A stretch of 64,000 nucleotides of DNA from contig NZ_LROY01000002.1 of assembly GCF_001639145.1 (NCBI RefSeq), forward strand, positions 2,483,407 to 2,547,406. The letters run 5' to 3'. Shown piece after piece: positions 9,801 to 17,474 of the stretch. Under the pieces are notes generated by a model. That model did not search any database. It was given only the letters and a program-made list of their open reading frames with translations, and was not told the origin of the DNA. The first letter of the stretch is position 1. Each line of letters opens with the position of its first letter. This stretch comes from Microbulbifer sp. Q7 (lineage in GTDB: Bacteria > Pseudomonadota > Gammaproteobacteria > Pseudomonadales > Cellvibrionaceae). The translations under genes were made by a program, and so were the position numbers.

Positions 9801-10720
9801 TACTGGGAGCGGGTGCCATCCTGGGTGCCATCGCCGATGGTATCGCGACCGAGACCGTGGTCAGAGTGCTCGTGTATGGCGAGATCCCCGTCGGGTGAAA
9901 GGGCGGTATTGATGTTGTAGGTTTGGTTGAGGGTAAAGTTACCGTTCGCATCCCGCGGTGCCGGCTCACCCACAAACACATTGCCGCCGTGGGCGGTGTC
10001 CGCCAGCAGGTGCAGGTGCATATCCAGATAGCCCCGCATCACACTGCTGCTTTTAACCCCGGGGGGCGCCCAGCCCGTGGCCGGTTCGCTTGGGATATTA
10101 CCGGGGCTCGCTTTGACACAGGTTCCAATGGACCTTTGCGCGGTAATACCATCGGTGCAGGTGGCGTCTCCGCTGACCGCAATAAACTTGTCCGCCCAGC
10201 CATCGATTTGCTGGATTAACCCGGATTCACAGGGCAGCCCGCCCTCGATCACACAGCAGGCGCGCTGCCCCTCACCGCCACATCCGGTCGAGCGTTCCTG
10301 GGCACAGGTGTGCTGCGACTTGCCACCGAAAAAGGCACCAAACGCCGAGCACCAGCAGTTGTCACCCACACAACCGTCCAGCGGTGCCAGGCTGCGGGAA
10401 TCGCATACCCCGGAGACGTCACTGAATTCACCGGCGCCATTGCAACAGCCCCGTTCACCGGCGCCGCCACAATTGGTGGGTTTAACGCAGGTGCCCGCAG
10501 GCAAAGGACCGAAAATAAAATCACAGGCGCCGGGATACTCCCCCGCCGCCACCTCAATCAGTCCCGAGTCACAGGAGGGCAGACGCTCGAAGAAGCAGCA
10601 GGCGCGTTCATTCACGCCTCCGCAGGAGGCCCAGCTAACGCTGCTGACAAGGCTGAGTAACAGGAATAACAGCCACAGAAAGGTTTTGGGTACTACACGA
10701 TAATTGGCGACTCGATCCAT
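6818..10720 (-). CDS. Secreted M19 dipeptidase-like/amidohydrolase protein with Cys-rich N terminus, Ig-like repeats and PxKF end
   Basis: A 1300-residue exported protein. Residues 1-31 are a signal peptide. Residues about 33-200 carry three Cys-rich repeats, each opening 'CGG...ER/QRxCC' (Cys33, Cys84, Cys147). From about 228 there is a metal-dependent amidohydrolase region: 'DMHLHL' (His235/His237), 'DIDHMSNKSI', 'PLIASHVQFF' and 'MGSDFNGI' match the metal and substrate motifs of renal dipeptidase (M19)-like enzymes. Residues about 860-1190 are repeated Ig-like segments ('ISIDTVAPQIAG' type). The end has the 'AGQVVPVKFGL' signature of PxKF domains. The substrate is unknown, and the much enlarged HxH region makes a true dipeptidase uncertain. 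Confidence 0.75.
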   Translation of the reverse strand: MDRVANYRVVPKTFLWLLFLLLSLVSSVSWASCGGVNERACCFFERLPSCDSGLIEVAAGEYPGACDFIFGPLPAGTCVKPTNCGGAGERGCCNGAGEFSDVSGVCDSRSLAPLDGCVGDNCWCSAFGAFFGGKSQHTCAQERSTGCGGEGQRACCVIEGGLPCESGLIQQIDGWADKFIAVSGDATCTDGITAQRSIGTCVKASPGNIPSEPATGWAPPGVKSSSVMRGYLDMHLHLLADTAHGGNVFVGEPAPRDANGNFTLNQTYNINTALSPDGDLAIHEHSDHGLGRDTIGDGTQDGTRSQYGAPYFSGWPKWTSTTHQQAYYVWLERAWRGGLRAVSMLAVTNEALCKSTNDTGRWAACENSMKPIIEQLLAAKKFEAFIDDLADGVINGNGVGEGWFRIVTTPEQARQVISSGKLAVMLGIEVDNLFNCKESGCPADFGLPAEATGLETPATLEEAVQVIYDLGVRHVFPVHNFDNAFGAAATWQDAIGVGQAVVEQRWWSVENCGVGKGDYGFKLNTSVGALLNLLGFGGAAPGLPTYPAQTVAEAMCNARGLQLGTDGQLGKGAELMRLLMEKGILIDIDHMSNKSIDNMIGLSRTFSPTTGEAYPLIASHVQFFDLFPRVYGGKGRHERMRTRAQLEAIRDSGGMIAAMLKDDVQDTDSYGDSFNLAYRTPEHGSVIHNNCRYSSKTWGQALQYAVDVMGAPVAMGSDFNGIAGHLGPRFGSDACGGWEADNGQERARQEVDRNAVQYPFELEGFGVFERQQTGFKRYDYNVDGLAHIGLLPDLIADLRQVGLDAHYEDQLFCSAEAFVRVWERAEAISRGEPDPARELLCKKEDAIPPLVTADVSPAAEPSGWHSSKPVQVTLRATDEGSGLAAIDYLVREPVRLDGSTAAAEVAVALDAEGVNRLEFSARDLAGNRSATTRLPISIDTVAPQIAGESLPDANEFGWNNTEVAVRFYCDDVDPDTGIAGSGVPVADCGPDQLLASLPAGSDGVTVRGDARDLAGNTDTMEVGPIRIDREPPSIVGAVQPPANSAGWHNAAVQVLFTCTDSLSGVQSCSAPVLLDQEGANQSASGAARDRADNDASTTLSPIAIDTTPPDVAVTVISMGDIYTLGSVPSHGCTTSDSLSGVAREAIPVVSGGTSNGVGRFTAACNDGLDLADNLSEAAVTFDVHYAFSGFLEPIDALPVSNQVKAGQVVPVKFGLAGDHGLDILLGGQLFSTAANCSSGVQVNTLEDAAYTAGSSTLKYSPGSDTYQYNWKTEKSWSGSCRVLLLKLDDGTVRRALFSFK

Positions 10721-11028
10721 GATCGCGGACTCCGGGGCGTGAGGATTTGGTGATGGGGCCTGATGGCGCTCTCGACGTTACTGCGTTTCGCAGAATTTAT
10801 TATTTGCAGCGGTGCGCTCTGAAATTAGCGCACGCAGGAGGGGATTGCCACGGATAGTGGGCGGGACAATACCTTTCGTGCCACTTTCTCATCAATAGAG
10901 AAGGCGCCGGCGCGCAGGTCAACTTGTGAGCGCTTAGTCCCAAAGGTCTCCTCCCCACCCAAGGATGAAGCCCTCTCGCGCAGCGCATTGGATACTTGCA
11001 GCCTACTCTTGGAGCGGAGCCCCTACCC
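10721..11028. other. Intergenic region between divergent genes, with inverted repeat
   Basis: 308 bp between the minus-strand M19-like gene and the plus-strand esterase, so it should hold two divergent promoters. An inverted repeat GTGCGCT-8 nt-AGCGCAC (10812-10833) is the clearest site. A near-palindrome TGAGCGCTTA around 10927-10936 resembles a LacI-family half-operator. No convincing -10/-35 pair could be assigned by eye, and no gene was found. Confidence 0.35.
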
Positions 11029-11952
11029 ATGTATAAAACAATCGCACAGGCGCTGCCTCTGCTGCTCGCAGCACAGATACCGCCCGCGGCGGCAACCGCA
11101 CCCGCCACCTCCACGGCACAACCCAATGTGCATGTCATGCCGGCCATTGCAATGCACACGCTACCGCGTGAGCGTCACTACCGTGTCTACCTGCCCACCG
11201 ATTACGCACACACCGATAAACGCTATCCGGTGCTGTATATGCACGACGGCCAGAACCTGTTTGACGACGCCACGTCTTATGTGGGCGAATGGGGCGTGGA
11301 CGAAAGCCTCAATCAGTTAGCCGCGGATTGCGGCCTGGAAGCGATCGTGGTGGGCATCGATCATGGGGACCAGTTGCGCATGACCGAACTGAATCCCTAC
11401 GACAATGCGCGTTTCGGCAAGGGCGAAGGCGACGCTTATGTGGACTTCCTGGTGCAGGAATTGAAGCCGCGCATTGATCGCGAATACCGCACGCTGCCCG
11501 ATCGCGAACACACCCTGATCATCGGTAGCTCCATGGGCGGGCTGATTTCAAACCACGCGATTAACCGTTATCCGGAAGTTTTTGGCAGTGCCGGCCTTTT
11601 TTCGCCCTCATACTGGATCGCCCCGCAAATATTTTTGGCCACCGAAGCCAATCCCGCACTAGAAAATACCCGAATTTACCTGGTGGCCGGTGGCAAGGAG
11701 GGCGAGTCCATGACCCGCGGCTTTGTGCAGATGCAAACGCTCCTGCAGCAAAACGCCAATGCCGATACCTGGCGAGCGAAACTCGACGCGGAAGGAGAAC
11801 ACAATGAAGCCTTTTGGCAACGCGAGTTTCCGCAAGCCATCCGCTGGATGCTGAACGCGCACTGCGAGAGACAAGAAAAAAGGGCTACTTGTGGGAAAGA
11901 AATGCCTCGTGGGGAGGCAACTGCTTTACCGTACCCTGAATCAGGGTCTTGA
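11029..11952 (+). CDS. Secreted alpha/beta-hydrolase esterase (putative esterase family)
   Basis: A 307-residue enzyme of the Fes/esterase-D type (PF00756). It has an N-terminal signal ('QALPLLLAAQ...AAA'), the oxyanion-side motif 'YMHDGQNLFDD', the nucleophile elbow 'GSSMGG', and a C-terminal 'GEHNEAFW' supplying the catalytic His. Members cleave ester bonds on sugars or siderophores, and similar genes are common in polysaccharide loci, so a deacylase on glucan-derived substrates is a reasonable guess. I chose ATG 11029 with GGAG at 11016-11019; the TTG at 10996 would put 11 residues before the signal. Its 3' end overlaps the convergent halogenase gene by 68 bp. Confidence 0.8.
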   Translation: MYKTIAQALPLLLAAQIPPAAATAPATSTAQPNVHVMPAIAMHTLPRERHYRVYLPTDYAHTDKRYPVLYMHDGQNLFDDATSYVGEWGVDESLNQLAADCGLEAIVVGIDHGDQLRMTELNPYDNARFGKGEGDAYVDFLVQELKPRIDREYRTLPDREHTLIIGSSMGGLISNHAINRYPEVFGSAGLFSPSYWIAPQIFLATEANPALENTRIYLVAGGKEGESMTRGFVQMQTLLQQNANADTWRAKLDAEGEHNEAFWQREFPQAIRWMLNAHCERQEKRATCGKEMPRGEATALPYPESGS

Positions 11953-13375
11953 GGCTCTGCATCAGCTCCGCCAATTGAGCGTCCGTCAGCCCATCGGCGA
12001 TGCCGTGGTGATCCTCTGGCACGATGCCCTGACCAATCATTACCTGCTGCCACGCGACTTCCGTAAACAAGTCGTCGAAATCCCGGAATACCTTGCCGGA
12101 GCTGCGGAACAATTCCATTTTTTCCTGCAGGCTGTCGGGCACCGGCATGACTTCACAGGCGCGCCAGAAGTCGCTGTCGCGGCGCTGGTTGGCCTTGTAA
12201 TGCAGAATAATGAAATCTCGAATGCGCTCCATTTCCACACGGGATTGGCGGTTGAACTCCGCCACTTCTTCGCCGCGAATACCGCGATGGGGGAAACACT
12301 TGATCAGCCGTGTGGCCGCGGACTGCACCAGGTGAATGGATGTGCTCTCCAGAGGCTCAAGGAATCCGCTAGCGAGCCCGAGGCTTACCACGTTCTTTTT
12401 CCACTGTTCACGCCGGTGGCCCGTTTTGAACGGGATAATCCGTGGCTCGGCGAGCGGCTCGCCGGGTAGATTGCCAAACAGCGCTTCGTGCGCCTGCTCG
12501 TCGCTCCAGTGGCTACTGGAATACACCAGACCATTGCCGGTGCGATGTTGCAGCGGAATCTGCCACTGCCAGCCACAGGCGTGGGCAATGGAGCGCGTGT
12601 ACGGCGGAATACGCTCGCCGGAAGCACTGGGTACCGCCATGGCGCGGTCGCAGGGCAGCCACTGGCTCCAGCTCTCGTACTCGCTACCCACGGCCTTGTC
12701 AATGAGCAGGCCGATGAATCCTGAGCAGTCCGCGAATAGATCCCCTGTGACAGCCTGGCCGCTCTCCAGCAGCAGACTTTCCACAAAACCGCTCTCCGGG
12801 TTTTTCCGCACATCGGAGACCTTGCCCTCCACGCGCTTTACACCTTTTTCCTCGGCGTAACGGCGCAAAAGCTTGGCATAAAGACCCGCGTCAAAATGGT
12901 ACGCATAGGAAATGCCCGGGAGATTGGTATTGGGAATTTTCGCGATCGGGGAAAATTTATTCTGGATTGCCGCCTGGTAATTCAGTGAATAATCCCAGTA
13001 ACTGTCGCGACCGCCCTGCTGGCAATGGCGCACCCAGAAGTGATGAAAATCGCAAAAAGGAAAATTTTTGCCAACATTTCCGAAGGCGTGCATGTAGCTT
13101 TCGGCAGGCTGCGACCAGCCCTCAAACTGTATCCCCAGCTTGATACTGCCATTGGTTTCGCGCAGGAACTCTTTTTCATCCAGGCCCAGGGCCTGATTAA
13201 AATTGATGATCGGGGGAATGGTGGCTTCGCCAACGCCCACGGTACCGATCTGCTCCGACTCCACCAGTGTGATCTGAACGGTCTTGCCCAGCACCTTGGC
13301 CATCAGTGCGGCGGTCATCCAACCGGCGGTACCACCGCCGAGAATAACCAGGTTTTTTATTATTGTATTTTGCAA
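11885..13375 (-). CDS. Flavin-dependent halogenase, tryptophan halogenase family (copy 1)
   Basis: A 496-residue FAD/NAD(P)-fold protein. The nucleotide-binding GGGTAG is at residues 13-18. A lysine at exactly position 79 ('SIKLGIQF') matches the catalytic Lys79 of PrnA/RebH. The family hallmark WxWxIP is present as WQWQIP (269-274), and 'FLEPLESTSIHL' follows near 340. These enzymes use FADH2, O2 and halide to make a Lys-bound hypohalous species. Homologues next to TonB receptors (for example BrvH-type enzymes) act on indole-like substrates in vitro, while their natural substrate is unknown. It lies 120 nt downstream of receptor 1, separated by a terminator. The start ATG follows the core fold directly. 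Confidence 0.85.
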   Translation of the reverse strand: MQNTIIKNLVILGGGTAGWMTAALMAKVLGKTVQITLVESEQIGTVGVGEATIPPIINFNQALGLDEKEFLRETNGSIKLGIQFEGWSQPAESYMHAFGNVGKNFPFCDFHHFWVRHCQQGGRDSYWDYSLNYQAAIQNKFSPIAKIPNTNLPGISYAYHFDAGLYAKLLRRYAEEKGVKRVEGKVSDVRKNPESGFVESLLLESGQAVTGDLFADCSGFIGLLIDKAVGSEYESWSQWLPCDRAMAVPSASGERIPPYTRSIAHACGWQWQIPLQHRTGNGLVYSSSHWSDEQAHEALFGNLPGEPLAEPRIIPFKTGHRREQWKKNVVSLGLASGFLEPLESTSIHLVQSAATRLIKCFPHRGIRGEEVAEFNRQSRVEMERIRDFIILHYKANQRRDSDFWRACEVMPVPDSLQEKMELFRSSGKVFRDFDDLFTEVAWQQVMIGQGIVPEDHHGIADGLTDAQLAELMQSLKTLIQGTVKQLPPHEAFLSHK

Positions 13376-13443
13376 TTTAGATACCTCTGCCTATCAATGC
13401 ACGAAACGCTGACACCTTTATTTATAGTCTTGTCGGAGAAATA

Positions 13444-13480
13444 AAAAAGCCCCTGTAACCGAGATTACAAGGGCTTTTTT
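13444..13480 (-). terminator. Bidirectional-looking terminator after TonB receptor 1
   Basis: A-run AAAAAA (13444-13449), then a GCCCCTGTAA stem pairing with TTACAAGGGC (one bulge), then TTTTTT (13475-13480). It lies immediately 3' of the receptor stop codon on the minus strand and upstream of halogenase 1. It is a typical rho-independent terminator that could work in both directions. Confidence 0.85.
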
Positions 13481-13494
13481 CTACTCCGTTGGGA

Positions 13495-16284
13495 TTACAG
13501 CTTGTAGCTGAAGCCCATCAGGTAGGTTTTACCATAGCTCTGGTAGTCACGAACCTGCAGAGCATTGTCGCCACTCAGGGTAGTGAACGGCTCGTCGGTC
13601 AGGTTCTGACCTTGCAGGAATACGGACAGTCCTTCCAGGCCACCGATGCCGGACTCAGCAAAGTCGTAACCGATCTGCGCATCCACCAGGGTTTCGCCGA
13701 CTACGTTAACCTGATCAGTTTTGAAGCCAACACCGTAGACTTCACCTTTGAAGTCGTCACGCTTACGCAGACTGGTACGGGCAGAGAAACCGTGATTGTC
13801 GTAGTACAGGGTAAAGGTCTGGATACTCTCAGACAGTCCTGGCAGCTCAAATTCGTTGCCATTCAGGTCTTCGATATCCTGGCTCAGGCCAGTGTGGCTG
13901 GCGAGCAGACCAAACCCATCGAGGCTCTTGTGGAAGATGTTGAACGGCAGGGAGCCGGACAGCTCGTAACCCTGCAGGGTACCGCCACCACCATTCACTT
14001 TACTGTAGCGAGTGGCCAGAGAACTTGCTTCGGCAGGCGCACGCGCTGGATCGTATCCAGGCATATCGGCGATATCGATCACGTAGTTCTGGTCAAAGTG
14101 CCAGTTGCTCAGGTCTTTCCAGAACAGCGCAACAGAGAAGTAACCTTCGTCGCTGAAGTAGTTCTCGTAGGAGAGGTCGAGACCTACCGCTTCTTTCGGT
14201 TCCAGTGTCGGGTTGCCGCCACTGACGGACCAGTAGTTGCCGTTAGCATCTTCGTTGGTACCGGGAGTGACGCTGACGGAAGAGTTCATCTCATCCATGC
14301 GTGCGCGGGAAATGGTTTTCGCTGCACCAAAACGCACAGTCTGGGCGTCGGTTAGGGCCAGCGCCATGTTCAGGCTGGGCAGGAAGTGACCGTAATCGTG
14401 GTCGACATTGTTCTCGACACCGACAACCAGGCCGTCAATGGTGTCACCGGCAAAGCCTTTGGAGCTTTGATCGGTATGCACATAGCGCGCGCCGAGGTTA
14501 CCGGTCAGCGGGAAGCCAGCCACTTCAGTTTCGAAGTCTGCCTGTACAAAGGCAGCGGTAACCGCTTCCTGCACGGTGTAGGAACCAGTCAGGTGCTGGA
14601 TACCGGTCAGGGCTTCGTCGGTCAGGGTGTAGTAACCGTCATTCAGCAGGCCACGCGCGTCGTACGCGATCATGTCGCCCATACCAATGAAGTCGAGAGA
14701 AGTACTGCCCAGGCGATATTCTTCCGGAACCACCAGGGTACCTTCGAACTCATTCGGGAAGCCCGCGAGGGTCATGTAGTAACCCTGAGAGCGCTTGGTC
14801 TTTTCGCGGTCGCGGTAAGAGATGCCGTAGCTGATTTCATTAACGATGCCAGCTTCAACCATTTGAGTGGCGGCCAGCTTCAGGGAAGTCAGCTCGTCGT
14901 CAATTTCCGGGGTATTCAGGAAGCCGTCCTGACCAGAGTTTTCCAGCGGAGTACCGGTGATGCCCAGGTTGTCATTCAGCGCCTGACTCCAGCCCCAGGT
15001 GAGCGGGCCACCCAGCTGAATCAGGTCAAAATCGCTGTAATCCAACTCGTGGGTGAAGTTCACACCGGTATTGCCCGGCTTGAAGGTGTAGCCCAGGTTG
15101 TCAGCAACGCCGTTGTCGTTGCCACGACCAGTACCGGAGTAGCTCTCGAAGCTCCAGATCTGACGTTCAACCGAAGAATGGCTGGCGTCGAATTCCAGCT
15201 GCAGATCTTCCGTCGCTTCAAACTTGGCATTGAAGCCAAAGGAGCTCAGCTCAGCCTTGCGGCTTTCGAAGTCGTTACGCACAACCACGCGCTGGCCATC
15301 GGTGTTGGCACTGGTGATGAAGCCGGTGGCTGGATCAACATCTGCGAGGTCAGCAGACAGAGAACCCTGTCCCCACGCGAAAGGTACTTCGATACCGCGC
15401 AGGATTTTTTCATCAGAAAAATCAACGTACAGTGCGTCGAACGTCGTGCTCAGGCGATCGTTGGGCTGCGCTTCAACAACCAACATAACCGAGTCGCGGT
15501 CCAGTACAGAAGAGCGCACGAACGGCTTGGCACCACCAAGGATAGAGTATTGCTCGCCGTCTACTTCAAACTCAGGATAGCCCCAGGAGTTCCAGCGCTC
15601 TTCCTGGCTCGGAGAGCTCATGGAGTTGACCGCCAGTGCCACACCGATCGTGTCATCAGCAAACTGGTCGATATAGGAGAAGGTAAACCGTTGGCCTTTG
15701 TCTTCACCGTCCGGATTCAGCTTGTCGAATCCAGTCATTTCCATCTGGCCATTGAACTGTACAACGCGCTCACCACGCTCCAGCGGCTTGACGGTCTGCA
15801 TGTCAATTACGCCGGCAATACCTTCAGCATCAATGTTGGCTTGCGGGGTCTTGTGAACGGTCACACCGCTCATGATCTCGGAGGGGTAAAGGTCAAACTC
15901 TACGCCGCGGTTATCGCTGATGGAAACCTGCTCACGACCATTAAAGGTAGTGGCGCTTTCGTTCTCACCGAAACCACGAATGGATACGCGGCTGGAACGA
16001 CCGTCCAGGCGCTGGGTAGCCAGACCGGGCAGGCGAGAGATGGCGTCGGCAATCGAGGAATCCGGCAGCTTGCCGATGTCTTCGGCAGAGATGGCTTCGA
16101 CTACGGCCTTGGCGTCACGCTTGGTACCGATAGAGTCCATAACACTCTTGCGGAAACCGGTAACGGTAATTTCTTCCAGCTCGGTATTGCCCTCTTCCTG
16201 GGCAAAAGCAGCACCGGAAACAGTGGACGCGGCAATGGCTGCAGACAGCAGTGCCGGTCGGAAACGTTTGTTCGTCAGACTCAT
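13495..16284 (-). CDS. TonB-dependent receptor (Xanthomonas/Caulobacter type), receptor 1
   Basis: A 929-residue outer-membrane importer. The signal peptide ends near 'GAAFAQ'; a TonB-box-like 'LEEITVTGF' follows, then a plug starting 'DAISRLPGLATQRLDGRSS', and a long beta-barrel ending in the hydrophobic 'GFSYKL'. The plug style ('AEDIGKLPD') is that of TIGR01782-type receptors, which commonly import oligosaccharides. ATG 16284 is preferred over ATG 16287 or the upstream start at 16326 because GGAG is 6 nt before it. It lies between glucokinase and halogenase 1 on the same strand, so a glucan oligomer is a likely substrate. A 17-bp palindrome lies about 170 bp upstream. Confidence 0.88.
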   Translation of the reverse strand: MSLTNKRFRPALLSAAIAASTVSGAAFAQEEGNTELEEITVTGFRKSVMDSIGTKRDAKAVVEAISAEDIGKLPDSSIADAISRLPGLATQRLDGRSSRVSIRGFGENESATTFNGREQVSISDNRGVEFDLYPSEIMSGVTVHKTPQANIDAEGIAGVIDMQTVKPLERGERVVQFNGQMEMTGFDKLNPDGEDKGQRFTFSYIDQFADDTIGVALAVNSMSSPSQEERWNSWGYPEFEVDGEQYSILGGAKPFVRSSVLDRDSVMLVVEAQPNDRLSTTFDALYVDFSDEKILRGIEVPFAWGQGSLSADLADVDPATGFITSANTDGQRVVVRNDFESRKAELSSFGFNAKFEATEDLQLEFDASHSSVERQIWSFESYSGTGRGNDNGVADNLGYTFKPGNTGVNFTHELDYSDFDLIQLGGPLTWGWSQALNDNLGITGTPLENSGQDGFLNTPEIDDELTSLKLAATQMVEAGIVNEISYGISYRDREKTKRSQGYYMTLAGFPNEFEGTLVVPEEYRLGSTSLDFIGMGDMIAYDARGLLNDGYYTLTDEALTGIQHLTGSYTVQEAVTAAFVQADFETEVAGFPLTGNLGARYVHTDQSSKGFAGDTIDGLVVGVENNVDHDYGHFLPSLNMALALTDAQTVRFGAAKTISRARMDEMNSSVSVTPGTNEDANGNYWSVSGGNPTLEPKEAVGLDLSYENYFSDEGYFSVALFWKDLSNWHFDQNYVIDIADMPGYDPARAPAEASSLATRYSKVNGGGGTLQGYELSGSLPFNIFHKSLDGFGLLASHTGLSQDIEDLNGNEFELPGLSESIQTFTLYYDNHGFSARTSLRKRDDFKGEVYGVGFKTDQVNVVGETLVDAQIGYDFAESGIGGLEGLSVFLQGQNLTDEPFTTLSGDNALQVRDYQSYGKTYLMGFSYKL

Positions 16285-16362
16285 CATCTTCTCCCTTGGA
16301 CTTATCGTTATGGTGAGTACTGCCATCCTAGGCCTACCCGAAGTCCATATCCTCCACCCCCA

Positions 16363-16427
16363 GGGGGGGAGGAGGGGGGAGAAGCTGGGGCCGGCGGAGG
16401 AGTAGAGGAGGTAACGGAGCCGGCCCC
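16363..16427. other. G-rich tract and 9-bp inverted repeat in receptor 1 leader
   Basis: The plus strand has runs of 7, 2, 6 and 4 G within 28 nt (16363-16390), compatible with a G-quadruplex. It overlaps an inverted repeat GGGGCCGGC (16387-16395) / GCCGGCCCC (16419-16427) with a purine-rich 23-nt loop. It sits between glk and the receptor gene, both on the minus strand, so it is either a glk-end structure or part of the receptor leader. Confidence 0.45.
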
Positions 16428-16456
16428 GGTCACCATTGCGGGGCGATTATACGGAA

Positions 16457-16473
16457 TGAACAAATATTGTTCA
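16457..16473. promoter_or_regulatory. 17-bp palindromic operator candidate
   Basis: Perfect palindrome TGAACAA-ATA-TTGTTCA in the glk-to-receptor 1 intergenic region. The 7-bp arms and 3-bp centre are typical of a dimeric repressor/activator site. It lies 170 bp before the receptor start and 39 bp after the glk stop. The binding protein is not identifiable from sequence. Confidence 0.45.
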
Positions 16474-16511
16474 GCACTAAGGAGAGGATTTATCGGGGGA
16501 GAACGCGGCGG

Positions 16512-17474
16512 TCAGCTTTCCAGGAAGGCGGCTGCACCGATCAGTGCCGGATAGCCGGCTTTCAGTACGTCCACACGCACGCCCTGCAGCCAGTCGCCCA
16601 GACAACCTTTGGTGGTAAAGCGCTGTTCGAACTGGCTTTCCGGCAACAGGGATTCGATCCGCGGCAGCACGCCGCCGCCAAGGAACACACCACCGCGGGC
16701 CACGTAGTAGAGCGCGGCATCGCCGGCGGCGCTGCCGAGGAAATTGAGGAAATCGATCAGGGTTTCCCGGCACAGGGGGTCGGAGCCATCCAGGCCGCGG
16801 CCGCTCACGTCCGGCGGCGTCAGCTCTTCCGCCGAGCGGCCGTGCAGGGCACATACGGCGCGATACAGGTTCACCAGGCCGCCGCCGCTCAGCACATACT
16901 CGTTGTACACCGGCATCTGCTCCCGGGCCAGAATGCGCAGCAGCTCCAGCTCCCGCTCACTGCCAGCGGAAAGGTTGGCATGGCCGCCCTCCCCGGGCAC
17001 CACTCGGTAGCTGCCGCCGTCGCTCACCAGCGCGGCAACACCCAGGCCGGTGCCCGGGCCGAGCACCACCATGGGGCCGCCTTTTTGCGCGGGCACATCC
17101 CGCAGCGCCCACTTGTCTTCTTCCGGCAGGCGCGGCAGGGACAGTGCCAGCGCGGCAAAATCATTCACCACCAGTGCTCGGTCGAGGGAGAAGCGCGCAC
17201 AGAGCTCTTCGGCGCGAATATCCCAGCCCAGATTGGTCATGGTCACGCGACCGCCCTGAGGCGTCTTCTCCACTGGCCCCGCCACCGCTACGCACGCGTC
17301 CTTGGGGGCCGCCTGATCCAGTCCTTCCAGCCATTGCGCCATCGCGGCATAGAAGTCGCCAAACTTGGCGCAATTCACCACCTGAATGGCCTCCAGCCGG
17401 TAGCCCCCCTGGTGAGGATGAGCGATAGCGAAGCGGGCATTGGTGCCGCCGATGTCCGCAACGATTCTGGTCAT
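16512..17474 (-). CDS. glk: Glucokinase
   Basis: A 320-residue cytoplasmic kinase, the normal length for proteobacterial Glk (E. coli 321). It phosphorylates glucose released by the GH31, GH13 and GH3 enzymes, feeding glycolysis or Entner-Doudoroff. The N-terminal phosphate-binding 'DIGGTNARFAIA' is followed by 'VVLGPGTGLGVAAL' and 'GEGGHANLSAG' with the sugar-binding Glu/His. ATG 17474 was chosen because AGGAA lies 7 nt upstream and the domain begins there; the longer frame from 17552 adds 26 non-conserved residues. It is followed on the same strand by TonB receptor 1. Confidence 0.9.
   Translation of the reverse strand: MTRIVADIGGTNARFAIAHPHQGGYRLEAIQVVNCAKFGDFYAAMAQWLEGLDQAAPKDACVAVAGPVEKTPQGGRVTMTNLGWDIRAEELCARFSLDRALVVNDFAALALSLPRLPEEDKWALRDVPAQKGGPMVVLGPGTGLGVAALVSDGGSYRVVPGEGGHANLSAGSERELELLRILAREQMPVYNEYVLSGGGLVNLYRAVCALHGRSAEELTPPDVSGRGLDGSDPLCRETLIDFLNFLGSAAGDAALYYVARGGVFLGGGVLPRIESLLPESQFEQRFTTKGCLGDWLQGVRVDVLKAGYPALIGAAAFLES

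Noticed and set aside
14386..16554. Long plus-strand open frame (722 codons) opposite TonB receptor 1
   Set aside because: It is the antisense shadow of a clear receptor gene in GC-rich DNA; no ribosome-binding site or recognisable domain.
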